Below are positions 1-11,125 of a DNA stretch of 64,000 nucleotides, in pieces. Made by a program: the position numbers and the translations under genes. How positions within the stretch are numbered: the first letter of the stretch is position 1; each line of letters begins with the position of its first letter. Under the pieces are notes generated by a model that saw only the letters and a program-made list of their open reading frames with translations, was not told the origin of the DNA and did not search any database. Source of the stretch: Taudactylus pleione (taxonomy: Eukaryota; Chordata; Amphibia; Anura; Myobatrachidae); assembly GCA_031769625.1 (NCBI GenBank), contig JAUIMM010001597.1, positions 124,001 to 188,000 on the forward strand, written 5' to 3'.

Positions 1-281
1 AAAAAAAAAAAAGTGTCGACCATTTTCGTGTCGGCCTTTTCCACGTCGACCTTTTGGCCTTGTCGACCATTTGTACCCGTTGACCTTCTTATATGTCGAT
101 CTTTAGTGTGTCGACCTTTTGTACCTGTCGACCTTCTGACTGTCTAACAACTGGGGTAGATCTAGACATTGTCTAACTAATTTTTGTCTATCTCTTATAC
201 CACACCCGCCACCTCTGCCTCTGCCTCTCCTCATGCTTTAGCCACTTTTATGCTGACATAGTTCAAGCTATTAAAACAACC
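1..281. repeat. Degenerate GTCGACC-type short tandem repeats and 5' flank of the old L1
   Basis: From about 13 to 148 the words GTCGACC and TGTCGACCTTTTG recur at irregular spacing of about 12-25 bases, as a decayed tandem repeat. The remainder up to 281 leads into the first open frame and shows no recognisable gene. It may be the 5' untranslated part of the old L1 or a separate repeat; the sequence alone does not decide. Confidence 0.5.
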
Positions 282-995
282 ATGGCTCCTCTGATGCAGG
301 AACAAGCTGAGTACTCCAGGAAGCTAATCACAATATACTGCAGCTCACACAGAGGGTGCAATCTAATGAAACTAAGGTGGGAGAGGTTTTTCCATGATGT
401 TTTTCTACTGAAGCAACAACATGATGCCTTACAGAAAGAACATTATCAAATTCTTAACAAGCTCGATGATTTAGAAAACCGCTCAAGGAGAAACAATTTG
501 CGCATAGTCGGCCTTCCAGAGTTACTTAAAGGTGACGCACTTACTCGTTTTCTCACCACCTCTCTGCTGGATATGCTTGATATACGGGACTCCTGTGGCG
601 ACATTGTGATAGAACGTGCTCACCGTATCGGCCCACTGCGAGACAACCCGGAGATTCGCCCTCGAGTGACCATCTTTCGCTGTCTGAATTTTCTCCACCG
701 TGAGGCAATATGGCAAGCTTCCAGAAAGCATCGCGCGTGACCATGGGTTGGTCGCAAGATTTTCATATTCCAGGACTATTCGGCAGAGGCCACGAGAGCC
801 CGCAAAGCTTTTAATCAGGTGTGTGCTAACCTTGTTAAGGATAACCGCTGCTTTGCCCTGCTGTTCCCGGCTCGTCTACGTATATTTACTGGGGACTCCT
901 CCGTGGACTTTTCTTCTGCAGAGGACGCTGCTGCATTTCTTCATGAGGAGACTGAAACGGCTGCTGATGACTCTTGCTCCCATATGGACTCTTAG
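282..995 (+). pseudogene. Old L1 ORF1 protein (RNA-binding chaperone), one internal stop
   Basis: The product would coat L1 RNA as a trimer and act as a nucleic-acid chaperone in the cytoplasmic L1 particle. The central LENRSRRNNLRIVGLPE is the hallmark of the L1 ORF1 RRM-like domain; RAHRIGP and IFQDYSAEATRARKAF follow in the C-terminal domain. A TGA at 738-740 interrupts the frame, which continues in the same register to the TAG at 993-995, so this is a single nonsense change rather than a frameshift. The first ATG at 282 gives about 237 codons, short for this family, so the N-terminal end of the coiled coil is probably missing. Confidence 0.85.
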
Positions 996-1697
996 GGGTG
1001 ACATATAGGTTCTATAAGTTTCATTATCCTCTACCTTTTTATATTGCCTATTATCGCGGAGGTTGAGATCTCTCTATATAGGTTGTTCCCGATATTTTGA
1101 TCTATGTATGTGATTATTTTTTGCTGTTTATTGATGTAATTGTTTCAATTACTTGAATTATTTATGCCTTATAATTTGTTTTGTTATATTATTGTCGCTG
1201 GCGGTGGCGACTGTCCTGACAATATGTTTGCACATTGTTCCACCCACATTGTTTATGTTGATGGCTGGTCTATGTTTATGCATATGGGTGGACTGCTCAA
1301 ATTTAGCTGCAGATTCCTGGAGCCTTATTTACTGCTTTCCTATTTGTGTTTACTGATATATTCCATTTATACACCGGGAAGTCCTGATTTCTGGCCTGAT
1401 GGCTTGCAAGAACTCATGTTCCTTGCCCTGGTTTGTTTTATTTTATTTATTTTTTTCTCCATGTATGTTTTTTTTCTTTTTCTCTTTTTGTTTTTTCATT
1501 ATTACTTTGTACTCCCTTTCCTCATCCCAGCAGCGTCGCAGAGTCTCTAGAGCTTTTACTATTTCCAAGTGGTTATCTTATCAGCAATATGTCATGTTTC
1601 ATAACCTGTAGCTGTATGAACCTTGGGTACATATTTATATATTTTCATGTATTATTTGCATTGTCCCTGGTCTTTTTCTATGCTTAAAATTGCATTA
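996..1697 (+). other. Inter-ORF region of the old L1
   Basis: About 700 bases, T-rich, with several overlapping open frames of hydrophobic composition that are by-products of T-rich sequence. The region separates ORF1 from the endonuclease start. I see no additional gene. Confidence 0.6.
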
Positions 1698-1860
1698 TTA
1701 TAACTAATCTCAAATTTTGTTCCTGGAATGTGGGGGGCATTAACTCCCCCATAAAACGTAAACGTCTCTTGGCATATATTTGTAAATTGCATATTGATGT
1801 GGTTATGTTACAAGAAACTCATTTGCTGCCTCCTGAAATTTTAAAACTTAACACCATGGG
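1698..1860 (+). pseudogene. Old L1 ORF2, first part: start of the endonuclease domain
   Basis: The frame encodes the beginning of an APE-like L1 endonuclease: SWNVGGINSPIKRKR, then VVMLQETHL, which carries the metal-binding glutamate. A TAA lies just upstream near 1684 and there is no in-frame ATG, so the true start is lost. The frame is cut at 1860 by the young L1 and resumes at 9407 with the next residue; the 18-bp duplication makes the join exact. Confidence 0.88.
1843..1860. repeat. Target-site duplication, left copy, of the young L1
   Basis: AAAACTTAACACCATGGG occurs here and again, base for base, at 9389-9406 directly after the poly(A) tail of the young L1. The first A residues of the right copy merge with the tail, so the duplication is 14-18 bp. 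Confidence 0.95.
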
Positions 1861-3692
1861 ACTTCCGGTGGGCGGGGCATCAAGCATGGCCGCTTTTTAG
1901 TTCAGCTCCTCTCTGAAGGTTTAGGATCCAGTGCCATCCTGCAAAGCCTCTCGATTTATGGGCTTCTCCTGATAACACCATTAATTTGGAGACCCTGGAG
2001 ATACCTTCATTGCCAAGGAGCGCCTTTTGATTGCACCGGAGTCCGGACACCAACTTAGATGGCCTGCATGAGCGCTGGCAGCCTGTTTGGCGCGAAACAC
2101 ATCTGAGAGCTGGCGGCTCTCCCAGCAGAGTTTCCTGCATCTGCCCTCCGGCCTTGTCTAGGAGGAAACACTTACCTGCTACCTGTCGGCAACCCCAGAC
2201 ATCCTGCATCGGACACACGCGGGTGTGCTGTGTAAACCTGGTGCCGGCGGGACCACGCGGTGCGGCTGTACGTAAAGCTCCCTTTCTTACTGTCTGGTCC
2301 CTGGAGATAACGACTTTACGCTGCGCTGTTGTCATCCTGGAGGCTCCGACTGCTGGATCTGGCTGCAGGGAGATTTTACCTTCCGGCGGCGGGAGATGTA
2401 CTCACCTGATAGCTTGCTGTGAAGCTGAAGACATGGTTCCCTGCTCTCCCCGGTGATCGCGCTGTTTGTCGGACGCTGGACGGGCTCCTGTGTACCTGAG
2501 GGGCGTTTGTGTGAGTACCGTTGGGGAGCGCTGCTACTATCTCGGAACATATCGCATAAACGACTGTGCTGGGGGAGACTCACATCAGGCATTATGCCTT
2601 TCATTGTCTCTAACTGTGGGATCTAATTAAGAAGGGCTGAGAGTACTGCCGCTGAGACTTCCTTCAGACAGTCACATAATTGAGAAGCGGCCAAAGTTTA
2701 CTGCCCTGATACTTACTTGGGGCTCGTCACGGATGTGACTTTCGACTCTGACCCCTGGCTATTCAGCCTTACAAGAAGATACCGAGCCCTACCAGCCGAA
2801 AAATTTGGCTATTATAAAACAGTCTGGAACGCCAGTGTCTGCTGTTTGACCTATTGATCTTACTGGTTGGTGACCAATCGTAATAACTATCCGACTCCCC
2901 CTGCTTCTCTCCCAACGCCGGTTGCCAGCCAAGGTGTCAATTTTATCCCCATACCGCTGTATCTGCGAGCTGAGGAGGATTCGCTGGTTCTGACCCTGGA
3001 CTGCTGATGACCGGACTTTCTATTTTTGCTATCCTGGGAGAGGGTGGAGGCCGGGGTGCTTGGCTTGCTACACTTGGCTAATAATCCGGCTGATCCTGAT
3101 CCTGGACTTTGTTGTACCGTACTGAAAATCTGATAAGTAACACAGCTAAATATATATACTTGCTGTTTTTCTTTATGTGAGCTTTTAGTATATTGTACTT
3201 TGAACAGTGAAGATATAATTGCGGTTATTATCTGTATTATATCTGATCTAATATTAGTGCGTGGCTGCCATCTACTGGTCATAGTGACAAATAACAGTAT
3301 CTAATTCTAGCCTCTAAGCTGATGGACATTTCACAAACTATCTATACAGCATTGTTACCACATACTAGCAGTAACGGAAGCAAATTTTGTTAGTTTTACT
3401 TTATAAGAACACGGTGTATCATGGAACCATATTAGGGCTTCATTATATAGAGGAATGTAGTTCAATCACTATTGTTCAGATATAAGACATGGGTGTTCAA
3501 CAGAGTGATGCATATTTTTGAATCTTCATAACATGTCTACAATTTAGGGATGGTTGATGCACATCTACTCCTGAACCGTGCTTTGACTCTTGTTAATTTA
3601 GTGTCTTGTTGAGGAATTTGGAAATTATCTGACCTTATTATCTGCGAAGGATCTACTTTGAGTAGAATTTTCAAGGGATCTCTCGTTAGGTT
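1861..3692 (+). promoter_or_regulatory. 5' untranslated region of the young L1 (presumed internal promoter)
   Basis: This 1.83-kb leader starts with ACTTCCGGTGGGCGGGG at the insertion point. ACTTCCGG resembles an ETS-family site and the adjacent GGGCGGGG resembles an Sp1 site, which fits an internal polymerase II promoter; that role is inferred from L1 biology. The first part is GC-richer and the last 400 bases are AT-rich. Open frames here are short and on both strands, and I do not regard them as genes. Confidence 0.6.
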
Positions 3693-4631
3693 ATGGACAG
3701 ATACGTCCGTAAATCTACTCCCGCTACATCTTCACAAGGGTCGACAAGTAAAATGGGCAAAGTAACTAAGACTCCAGCTAAAGTTGTTCCTCCTTCTCCA
3801 TCACGTAGTGACATTGCTGATGTGGAACCTGAGGAAGCTGCAAATTTCAGTCATCATTCTCAGGGTCCTTCATCGGTTGCTGAAACTGCTCAGGAAATTT
3901 CTAAAATACTAATGCCTTTAATAGATAAGAAACTGGATTCCCTCCAGTCATCTTTTGATGCTGCACTTGCCAAAATAGATTCAAACACTTCCAGACTCGC
4001 TACCTTAGAGCAGCGAGTTAGTGATGTAGAGGATCGCTCCCATGATGTGCAACAAATTGTAGGTACGCAAGCAGAAAGCGTTCAATCGCTTTTAGTCAAA
4101 ATTGATGAGATGGAAAATCGGCTTCGAAGAAGTAATTTGAGGTTTATTGGGGTACCTGAGCAAATAACTGGTCAGGCTCTGGTTCAACTGGTAGCCCACA
4201 AAATTCCTGCAGCCCTAAATTTGTCAGAGGATTCCATTTTGCCTCACGTAGAGAGGGTTCACAGAATAGGTCCAGAAAGACCAGCGCCTAATTCACGATC
4301 CAGACCGGTGATTGCAAAGTATCTAGACTTTCGAATGAAGGACAGGATACTTGCTGAATATAGGAAGACACCCACACTAATGGTAGATGGTTTTAAGGTG
4401 CTCATATTCCAGGATTTTTCAGCAGCGGTAACACAGAAAAGACGGGAATTTTCAGATGTGTGCAAATTACTGTATTAGCGTAACACTAGATTTGCTTTAT
4501 TATACCCTGCCAGACTAAGAGTGGAGGATGGGGGTCAAACATTATATTTTTCAGACCCTAAGATTGCTAAACGTCATTTTGGTGTGGGTATAGACAGGGA
4601 GCGCTCACCGCAACAATCACCAAACAGATGA
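3693..4631 (+). pseudogene. Young L1 ORF1 protein, one premature stop
   Basis: This encodes the L1 RNA-binding chaperone, about 312 residues when the stop is ignored, a normal length. It opens with a Ser/Thr/Pro/Lys-rich tail (residues 1-60), then a heptad-rich coiled coil (about 65-140), then the RRM-like domain beginning MENRLRRSNLRFIGVPE. RVHRIGPERP and LIFQDFSAAVTQKRREF mark the C-terminal half. A TAG at 4476-4478 falls just before the final conserved block (RFALLYPARLRVEDGG), which remains readable in frame to the TGA at 4629-4631. The truncated product would lack part of the C-terminal domain. Start chosen because it is the first ATG after upstream stops. Confidence 0.92.
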
Positions 4632-5191
4632 TTGGATAATTGATATAACACTAATTTAGGGTTTGGCTCTAATTTCTAAATAACCACGATCATCCCTGAG
4701 AGTAGATTATGCACTTATATTCGCTATTATTTTGTTAAATATGACACCAATGTTGAATACCATAACGTCTAATTGACATGAAGGAGCATTCCTCGTTTTG
4801 GTGAAGATTTTCTACTGTACTGATATACGTTTTGTTTGCTACTTTATAAGTGATATTGAGTAGTTCAGGTGTGAATCACAGGTTGCAGGTGATGAACACC
4901 ACATTGAAATGTTGGAGAGAAAATAAAGGAAAAGGGTGTAAGAGACATTGCGCAGAAGTGTATAGTGCATCTATTTTTTTATGCTTTGTTTTTCATTTTT
5001 ATTATTTTTATTTACATTTTTTATTTTGTTGGCTCTCTCTCGTTTTCTCTCTCTCCCCCTGGGGGACTCCGGGGCCAGAAGGCTCGCATTCTTCAAAAAG
5101 GGTGGTCTCCGCTTGCTGGGACGGAGTGCCACGTTTTAACTTAATTTTGTTCTTAGACTGTTTTGTCCCACAGCAAGGTATTGGATAAGAC
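4632..5191 (+). other. Spacer between ORF1 and ORF2 of the young L1
   Basis: 560 bases, AT-rich at first, then containing the GC-rich stretch CTCCCCCTGGGGGACTCCGG near 5051-5070, which can pair locally. No coding sequence is evident. How ORF2 is translated is not shown by the sequence. Confidence 0.6.
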
Positions 5192-8100
5192 ATGTCTAAC
5201 AATATGAGTACCGGTAACACTGGGTCACAGGTTGATAAGTTAAAATTTTTATCCTGGAACATTGGGGGTTTGAACTCTACTATTAAACGCAAAAGAGTAG
5301 TAACTCATTTAAAAAAATTTAGGTCTGACGTAATGTTCTTGCAGGAAACGCACTGGGCAGAGGGAGATATTTCCACATTGAGGGCCCCATGGATAGGGGA
5401 ATGTGTTAAGGCTAGCTGCAGTAGAAAGATCAGGGGGGTGGCCATAATATTTCAAAGGAATCTGCAATATTCTATTATAAATACCATTGCGGATCCCAAT
5501 GGAAGATTTTTGATTATTGACGTAGAGATTCAGGGAACCTGTTATACTCTGGTAAATTTGTATGCACCGAATGTTTCACCTCAAGAATTCATAGGAAGGG
5601 TGATGGACATTTTGGCGCAACGTACTAACTATGCATTGATAGTGGCGGGTGATTTCAATTCAGTAGAGGATCCCTCATTAGACAGACAACCGACTCCCCA
5701 ATCATCTAATATGGCAATATGGAGACAATTCCAATCTTTTAAAGCAAATCATCAACTTACAGACGTTTGGAGACTATTGAACCCTACAGATAAATCATAC
5801 ACCTTTTACTCTGCAGTCCATAGATCTTGGTCGCGAATCGATTTGTTTCTGGTCTCAGATAGCTTGGTATCTTGCATACAGGATTCCAGATTGCATTCAA
5901 TTCTAATATCTGATCATGCGCCCATTACAATTTCTTTGAGTTTAACGCAGTCATCTAGGGGCTTGAAACATTGGAGGTTTCCGTCTTATTTATACAAGTC
6001 CACTAAATTTAAAGATCACCTACTAGTACAGTGGATGAATTATCAAGACGATAATATAGAGGCATGGGATACACCAGCAATCTTTTGGGGTGCATCGAAG
6101 GCTGTAATGCGGGGACAGATCATAGCTTTTGTCTCTTCCCAACGGAAGGCAGAAGCTGCTGTGTATAAATCAATGTCAGAGGCCCTAACTTTAGCGCTAC
6201 AAAATTATATAGCAGACCCTACTGATGTCTTTAGGGAAACGTATGTTCAGGCAAAACAACTCTTAGAATCGCACCTTTTATCCCAAGCTAAAAAGGATGT
6301 ACTGTTCACTAAGCATAAATTTTACAGGTGGGGGAACAAAGCTGGACAGTTGCTTGCTAACATGTCTAAGCCCTGGCGTAGAAGAACTTATATCACAGCC
6401 ATTAAAGATCCGCATACCAATGCTTTACTCACAACGAATAATGAAATTATAAATAAGTTTGAAGAGTACTATAAGGACTTGTATAGAGATCTTCCTTTTG
6501 ATCAGTCTCGGTATGAAGCTTTGATCCCTGATGACCTGTTGCCTTTATTAACTATAGATCAACAGGAGGCACTTTCTGGGAAAATAACACCAGATGAAGT
6601 GCTGTCGGCTATTTCACAGTTACAACTCGGGAAATCACCGGGCCCAGATGGTTATTCAAACGAATATTATAAATTATTGCGCCACCAGGTAGCCCCGATT
6701 TTAGTGGATCTGTTTAATGACATGATAGACAACAATTCTCCATTCCCATATTTTACAAATACAACTACAATATTGATCCCTAAACCTCAAAAGGATGTGC
6801 AAAAATTAGAATCGTACCGACCTATCAGTTTGTTAAATACAGACGCGAAGTTGTTAGCTAAAATTATGGCAAGTCGCTTACAAACTATTTTGCCAGAATT
6901 ACTAACTCCTCATCAATTGGGTTTTGTGAAAGGGCGTAATTCAGTTCGAGGAGTTAGAGCGGCTATTGCTGCAGTGGCAGTGTCAGCAGGGGCATCTTCA
7001 ATTTCTACTAACACTCTATTAACTTTAGATACGACAAAGGCTTTTGACACAGTGTTATGGCCCCATCTATTTAATGTATTACAAATGCGTGGGTTCAACT
7101 CTTCATTTATCGGATTGATCAAATATCTTTATTTATCCCCAATGACGTCCCTAATGATAAATGGTTGTACTAGTGCACCTATAGCGATGTTCAGAGGTAC
7201 TAGACAAGGGTGTCCTCTTTCACCCCTCTTATTTGATCTAGCTATAGATCCGCTGATTAGAATACTGGAGAAGGACGATCATTTTAAGGGAATAAAGATT
7301 GGTTCTAAAACAATAAAATTAACAGCATTTGCAGATGATATAATGCTTTACATTGCAAATCCTCATGACTGCCTAACGCATATACTAGGGCTTTTGAAAA
7401 GTTTTGAAGAAATATCAGGGTTCGCGGTGAACATAGGTAAATCAGAGGCACTTTATTTGGGTTCGCGCAATTCATTACCACGTCTGCCTAGTGATGTTCC
7501 ACTTAAATGGGCCAAAGACAGGATTACATACTTAGGTATTGTGCTTCCTAGCAATTTGGCAAATTTATATCCTTTTAATTATAGACCCATTATATAAAAA
7601 AATTCGGACGAATTGGATGGCTGGAGGAATATCACTCTGTCATATATAGGTCGCGCGAGCGTAATCAAAATGATTTCATTTCCAAGGTTAATGTACACGC
7701 TCCAAATCCTACCTTTGCTCATTACAGTTAAGGATCTGAGTCTTTTAAATAAAATATTTAGGTCCTTTATATGGAATGGTAAGCGGTCTAAGATTAGTTT
7801 GTTAAAATTGCAACAAACCAAATTGAATGGTGGAATAAGCTTTCCAGATATCAGATTATATAATAAAGCAGCTATGATCCGTTATTTGTCGCATTGGATA
7901 AATGGATCAGAGAGTTATGCTAATACCTCACTTGAGCGAGAATTTTTAGACCAGGGCGATTTGATTACGTTTCTTCACTCCCGTGACCAGGAGTTATCAA
8001 TCGCAATTAAAAATAATCCTTTATTGTGGAATACAAAACGAGTATGGCACTTGATAAGACAAGAGGCGGGCCTTAACTCACACAAATCATTATTTCTTCC

Positions 8101-9121
8101 TTTAGTGAAAAATCCACATTTTCAGTCGGGGCAGGCGACATATCCATTCACAATATGGCGTGTGGGTGGCATTCAGAGAATAGGCTGCTTGGTAGATAAA
8201 GAAGCATGTCGGGTTTTATCTTTTAGTGAAGCGGCAGAACAGTATAATGCTTTGTCGGGGTTCCCCATGGCCTTCCTGCAGGCACAGCATTATATCAACT
8301 CAGTAATCCAGATGTTTGTGGCGGAAGATTGGAATAATCCAGTAGATGACATTCTTTCCAGGCCTCCAATACTCAAGAAAGCTATTTCTAATTATTATCA
8401 GTATTTTAAAATATCTTTGGATCACGCGTCCAATGCTAGGGGACTTTCGCAGTGGGTTCAAAAATTTCCTCTGTATACACCGGAAGAGTTATTGACTGCC
8501 CTTAATTATTCCTGTAAAACTTTAACATCAACAATATATGTGGAGATGTTTCTAAACATTTTTCACAGAGCTTATTTGTCTCCGCATAGAAGTTTTTTAA
8601 TGGGACGTTCGGCTTCTCATTCCTGTTATAGGTGCGGAGAAGATAATGCGGACTTATATCATTGTTTTTGGTCGTGCCCAATAGTCCGAGGATTTTGGTT
8701 ACGGATCAAACGATATGCGGAGTCAGCTTTACTCAATTATGTCCCTTTCATTCCAGAGTGGGCTATTTTTGGCATTATACCTACAGATATGAGAGCTAGC
8801 AAAGGAAGCAGAAAACTGTTATTGGCAATTAGCGCGGCTGCTCGTAAAACATTATTGCAGGAGTGGATTTCGACCACCTCCCCATCTTTTGTGTTATTTA
8901 AGACAAAGTTATATAACATATTTCGAATGGATTGGGTAGAGGTAGTCTTAGAGAAAGAAAAGAAAGTGGAGAAATTTTTTGATATGTGGGAATCATATAT
9001 ATCTACATTATCCCTCGACGTGCGACGCCAAATATATTATAGTGTGAAGGATACATCTTGGTTTTTACTCCAGACTGTTGGAAATAATACACCAATAGAC
9101 ATCAACTCTGCCACGACCTAA
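5192..9121 (+). pseudogene. Young L1 ORF2: endonuclease and reverse transcriptase, one internal stop
   Basis: ORF2 nicks target DNA and copies L1 RNA onto it. About 1309 residues are readable. Endonuclease (about 10-245): FLSWNIGGLNS, LQETHWAE, VAGDFNSVED and SDHAPITI carry the expected Asn, Glu, Asp and Asp-His positions. Reverse transcriptase (about 460-760): GKSPGPDGY, YRPISLLN, GTRQGCPLSPLLF and the catalytic FADDIMLY near residue 713. The C-terminal zinc knuckle is CYRCGEDNADLYHC, about residue 1146. A TAA at 7595-7597 lies after the RT core; the reading frame is unchanged afterwards, so only one base need have mutated. All catalytic motifs I can see are present. Confidence 0.95.
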
Positions 9122-9388
9122 TGTGTCTTCATCAGATACAGATGATTATGGATCCTTTGGGGGTGGGGGGGGGGATTGGGAGAGAGCCCTTTTTTTTTTT
9201 TTTTTTTTGGGGGGGGGGTTTCTTTTCTTCTTTGGTAGACACACTGTTACTATACTATGTTCACAACAATTATGATCTATATGTCTACTGTACTCTATGT
9301 ATATTTATACTTTGTGTGATTGTTAATTTGATGTATCTGATTGTGCTTATGTGCGGTGTCTCAATAAAAGAAATTGTTTAAAAAAAAA
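9122..9388 (+). terminator. 3' untranslated region, poly(A) signal and tail of the young L1
   Basis: Starts right after the ORF2 stop. A G-rich block (about 9159-9182) is followed by a run of 19 T (9190-9208) and 10 G (9209-9218). AATAAA at 9363-9368 precedes the A tail, which begins near 9380. The tail runs into the right target duplication at 9389. G-rich 3' tracts are known in L1 3' regions. Confidence 0.88.
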
Positions 9389-9406
9389 AAAACTTAACAC
9401 CATGGG
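9389..9406. repeat. Target-site duplication, right copy, of the young L1
   Basis: Identical to 1843-1860. After it the old L1 endonuclease frame continues without loss or gain of a base. Confidence 0.95.
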
Positions 9407-10571
9407 TTTTTCTGTATTAGCCTCGGCCTCTTATAACTCTAAGAAACGTGGTGTGGTTACCCTGATTAGGAAACAATTGGCCCCACAAATTCACTTCTCC
9501 TACTCACACCCATCGGGGAGATATACAATCACTGACATTAGTTTAGCAGGTGAGAGGTTTGCAATATGTAATATGTACGCTCCCAATCAGTACTCCAGAC
9601 CTTTTTTTCAGGTTTTATTGGGTAAATTATGCCCTTATATGGACTCCTCACTTATTTTTAGTGGAGACTTTAACATGGTTTTCTCCCCTTACATGGATAG
9701 ACAGCAGCCTCCTTCCAGACACCGTGCTGCCCCGTCCCTAGACCTCCCTTCCCTGGCATCGGAATTACGCCTGATAGACGTGTGGCGAGTACTCCACCCT
9801 ACCGATAGAGAATTCACTTGTTTGTCCGCTGCCCATGCCACACTGTCCCGTATAGACTACACAGACTCTTTGCTTTCCAGAGTGGATGATGCAGGTATAG
9901 AACCCATCGGACTATCCGATCATGCACTGATTTGGTTCACGCTGACTCCTTTGGTAGATACGGGATCCTATAAGCCTTGGAGATTTCCGTCTTACCTAGC
10001 CAACTCAGTTACATTTCGTAATATGCTGGAAGCAAAATGGTGTGAATATGCAACGAATAATGCCGAACATATAGATAACCCGGCTTTATACTGGCAAACC
10101 GCCAAATCTGTTCTTAGGGGAGAAATAATCACCTACATGTCTAAGTATAGGAAAGATTATGCCAAATTGTACTTAAAGGCCCAGGCAGAACTGACCGAAT
10201 CATTCAGAGTATTCAAACTTGATTCTAACCCCACCACCCGTGAGGCTTACACGCGGGCTAGGGCGCACTTCAGTGGGGTTCTGGATCAGGCTGCTGTTCG
10301 CCAGACCTAAATTGAATTGCTGCCACTTTTATAAACATGACAATAAGTCAGGGAGGCTGCTGTCTAATCTGCTGCGTACCCATTCCACCCCCTCTTCTAT
10401 TACCTCACTCATGACACCCTCTGGCACTGTGTCCAGAAAGGGAAAGGACATTGTTAATTCCTTTGGGGCAATTTACACTGATTTATATTCTGATCCTGTC
10501 ATAGACCATGCTCAGAAGCAGGACTTCTGGGATAAACTGGTCTTGCCGGCCCTCTCTCCTGAGCAGGCAGA
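9407..10571 (+). pseudogene. Old L1 ORF2, second part: rest of endonuclease and linker to RT
   Basis: This continues the frame broken at 1860. Endonuclease landmarks are NMYAPNQYSRPFF, IFSGDFNMVF and GLSDHALIWF, with TLSRIDY between them. A frameshift near 10295-10310 moves the reading from the frame ending VLDQAAVRQT to the frame CCHFYKHDNKSGRLLSN, which aligns with the KHKFYRWGNKAGQLLAN segment of the young L1. The frame then runs to the palindrome-array element at 10572. The two L1s clearly belong to one clade but differ at many residues. Confidence 0.9.
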
Positions 10572-11125
10572 GGACCTTATTCAGAGGCGGCCGTACGGTC
10601 TACGGCCGCATGGCCGCCTCGATGTTTGGCAAGTGCGCATGCGCACGAGGGAGCCGGCTCCCTCGTGCGCATGCGTGAGACCCGCTGCGACCGACAGCGC
10701 CGGTCGTAGCGGGTCTCTTTCCAAAGGGGGCGAGCTGTCGATGTTGATTGACAGCTCGCCCCGTTTGGAAGGCGGGCCGGGAGGGGGGTGGCAGCCCAAA
10801 TGGAGGCGGTCCCATGGGAACGTCTGGCGTTTGGGAGAGGCCCCACTGACATCACTAGTGATGTCAGTGGAGAGCTTCCGGCTCAGACAGAGCCAGAAGC
10901 TCTCCGGGGCTTACGACAAGTGAGACCCTACCCTAGGGTCTCGTCATAAGCCCCGATGGTCGCGATGGTCTCTGACCATCGCGACCATCACCCGAGCGGT
11001 CGTTAGAGCTGTGGGTGTAAACCCACAGCCTAACGACCGAAACAGAGGCGGGCGGTCAGGATGCAAGCGGCCGCCCAGTTTCTGAGCGACCGCTTGCATC
11101 CTCCGACCGCCTCTGAATGAGGGCC
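10572..11125 (+). mobile_element. Palindrome-array element, copy H1, inserted in old L1 ORF2
   Basis: A 554-bp element with ends GGACCTTATTCAGAGG and CCTCTGAATGAGGGCC, flanked by AGA (10569-10571 and 11126-11128). Ignoring it plus one AGA, the L1 reading frame runs through without a break, which fixes both boundaries. The interior is a string of hairpins, including GCGCATGCGCACGAGGGAG and its complement, a GGGGCGAGCTGTC stem around a GATGTTGATT loop, and the shared perfect palindrome with half-site CACTGACATCACT. No protein is encoded: the open frames inside are palindrome artefacts. Orientation is taken as the same as copies at 47299 and 52732. The 3-bp duplication and GGGCC ends are reminiscent of PIF/Harbinger MITEs, but the family is not proven. 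Confidence 0.88.

Larger units (their letters stand above)
1861..9388 (+). mobile_element. Young full-length L1 nested inside the old L1
   Basis: A 7.5-kb non-LTR retrotransposon complete from 5' untranslated region to poly(A) tail: leader 1861-3692, ORF1 3693-4631, spacer 4632-5191, ORF2 5192-9121, 3' untranslated region with AATAAA at 9363-9368 and a short A tail. It is flanked by a perfect long target duplication, as expected from target-primed reverse transcription. Only two nonsense codons (4476-4478 in ORF1, 7595-7597 in ORF2) and no frameshift separate it from intact coding capacity, so the insertion is recent relative to its host element. Confidence 0.95.

Noticed and set aside
1140..1687. 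Hydrophobic membrane-protein genes between the ORFs of the old L1
   Set aside because: T-rich DNA yields Phe/Leu/Tyr-rich frames in every register; position corresponds to the L1 inter-ORF spacer.
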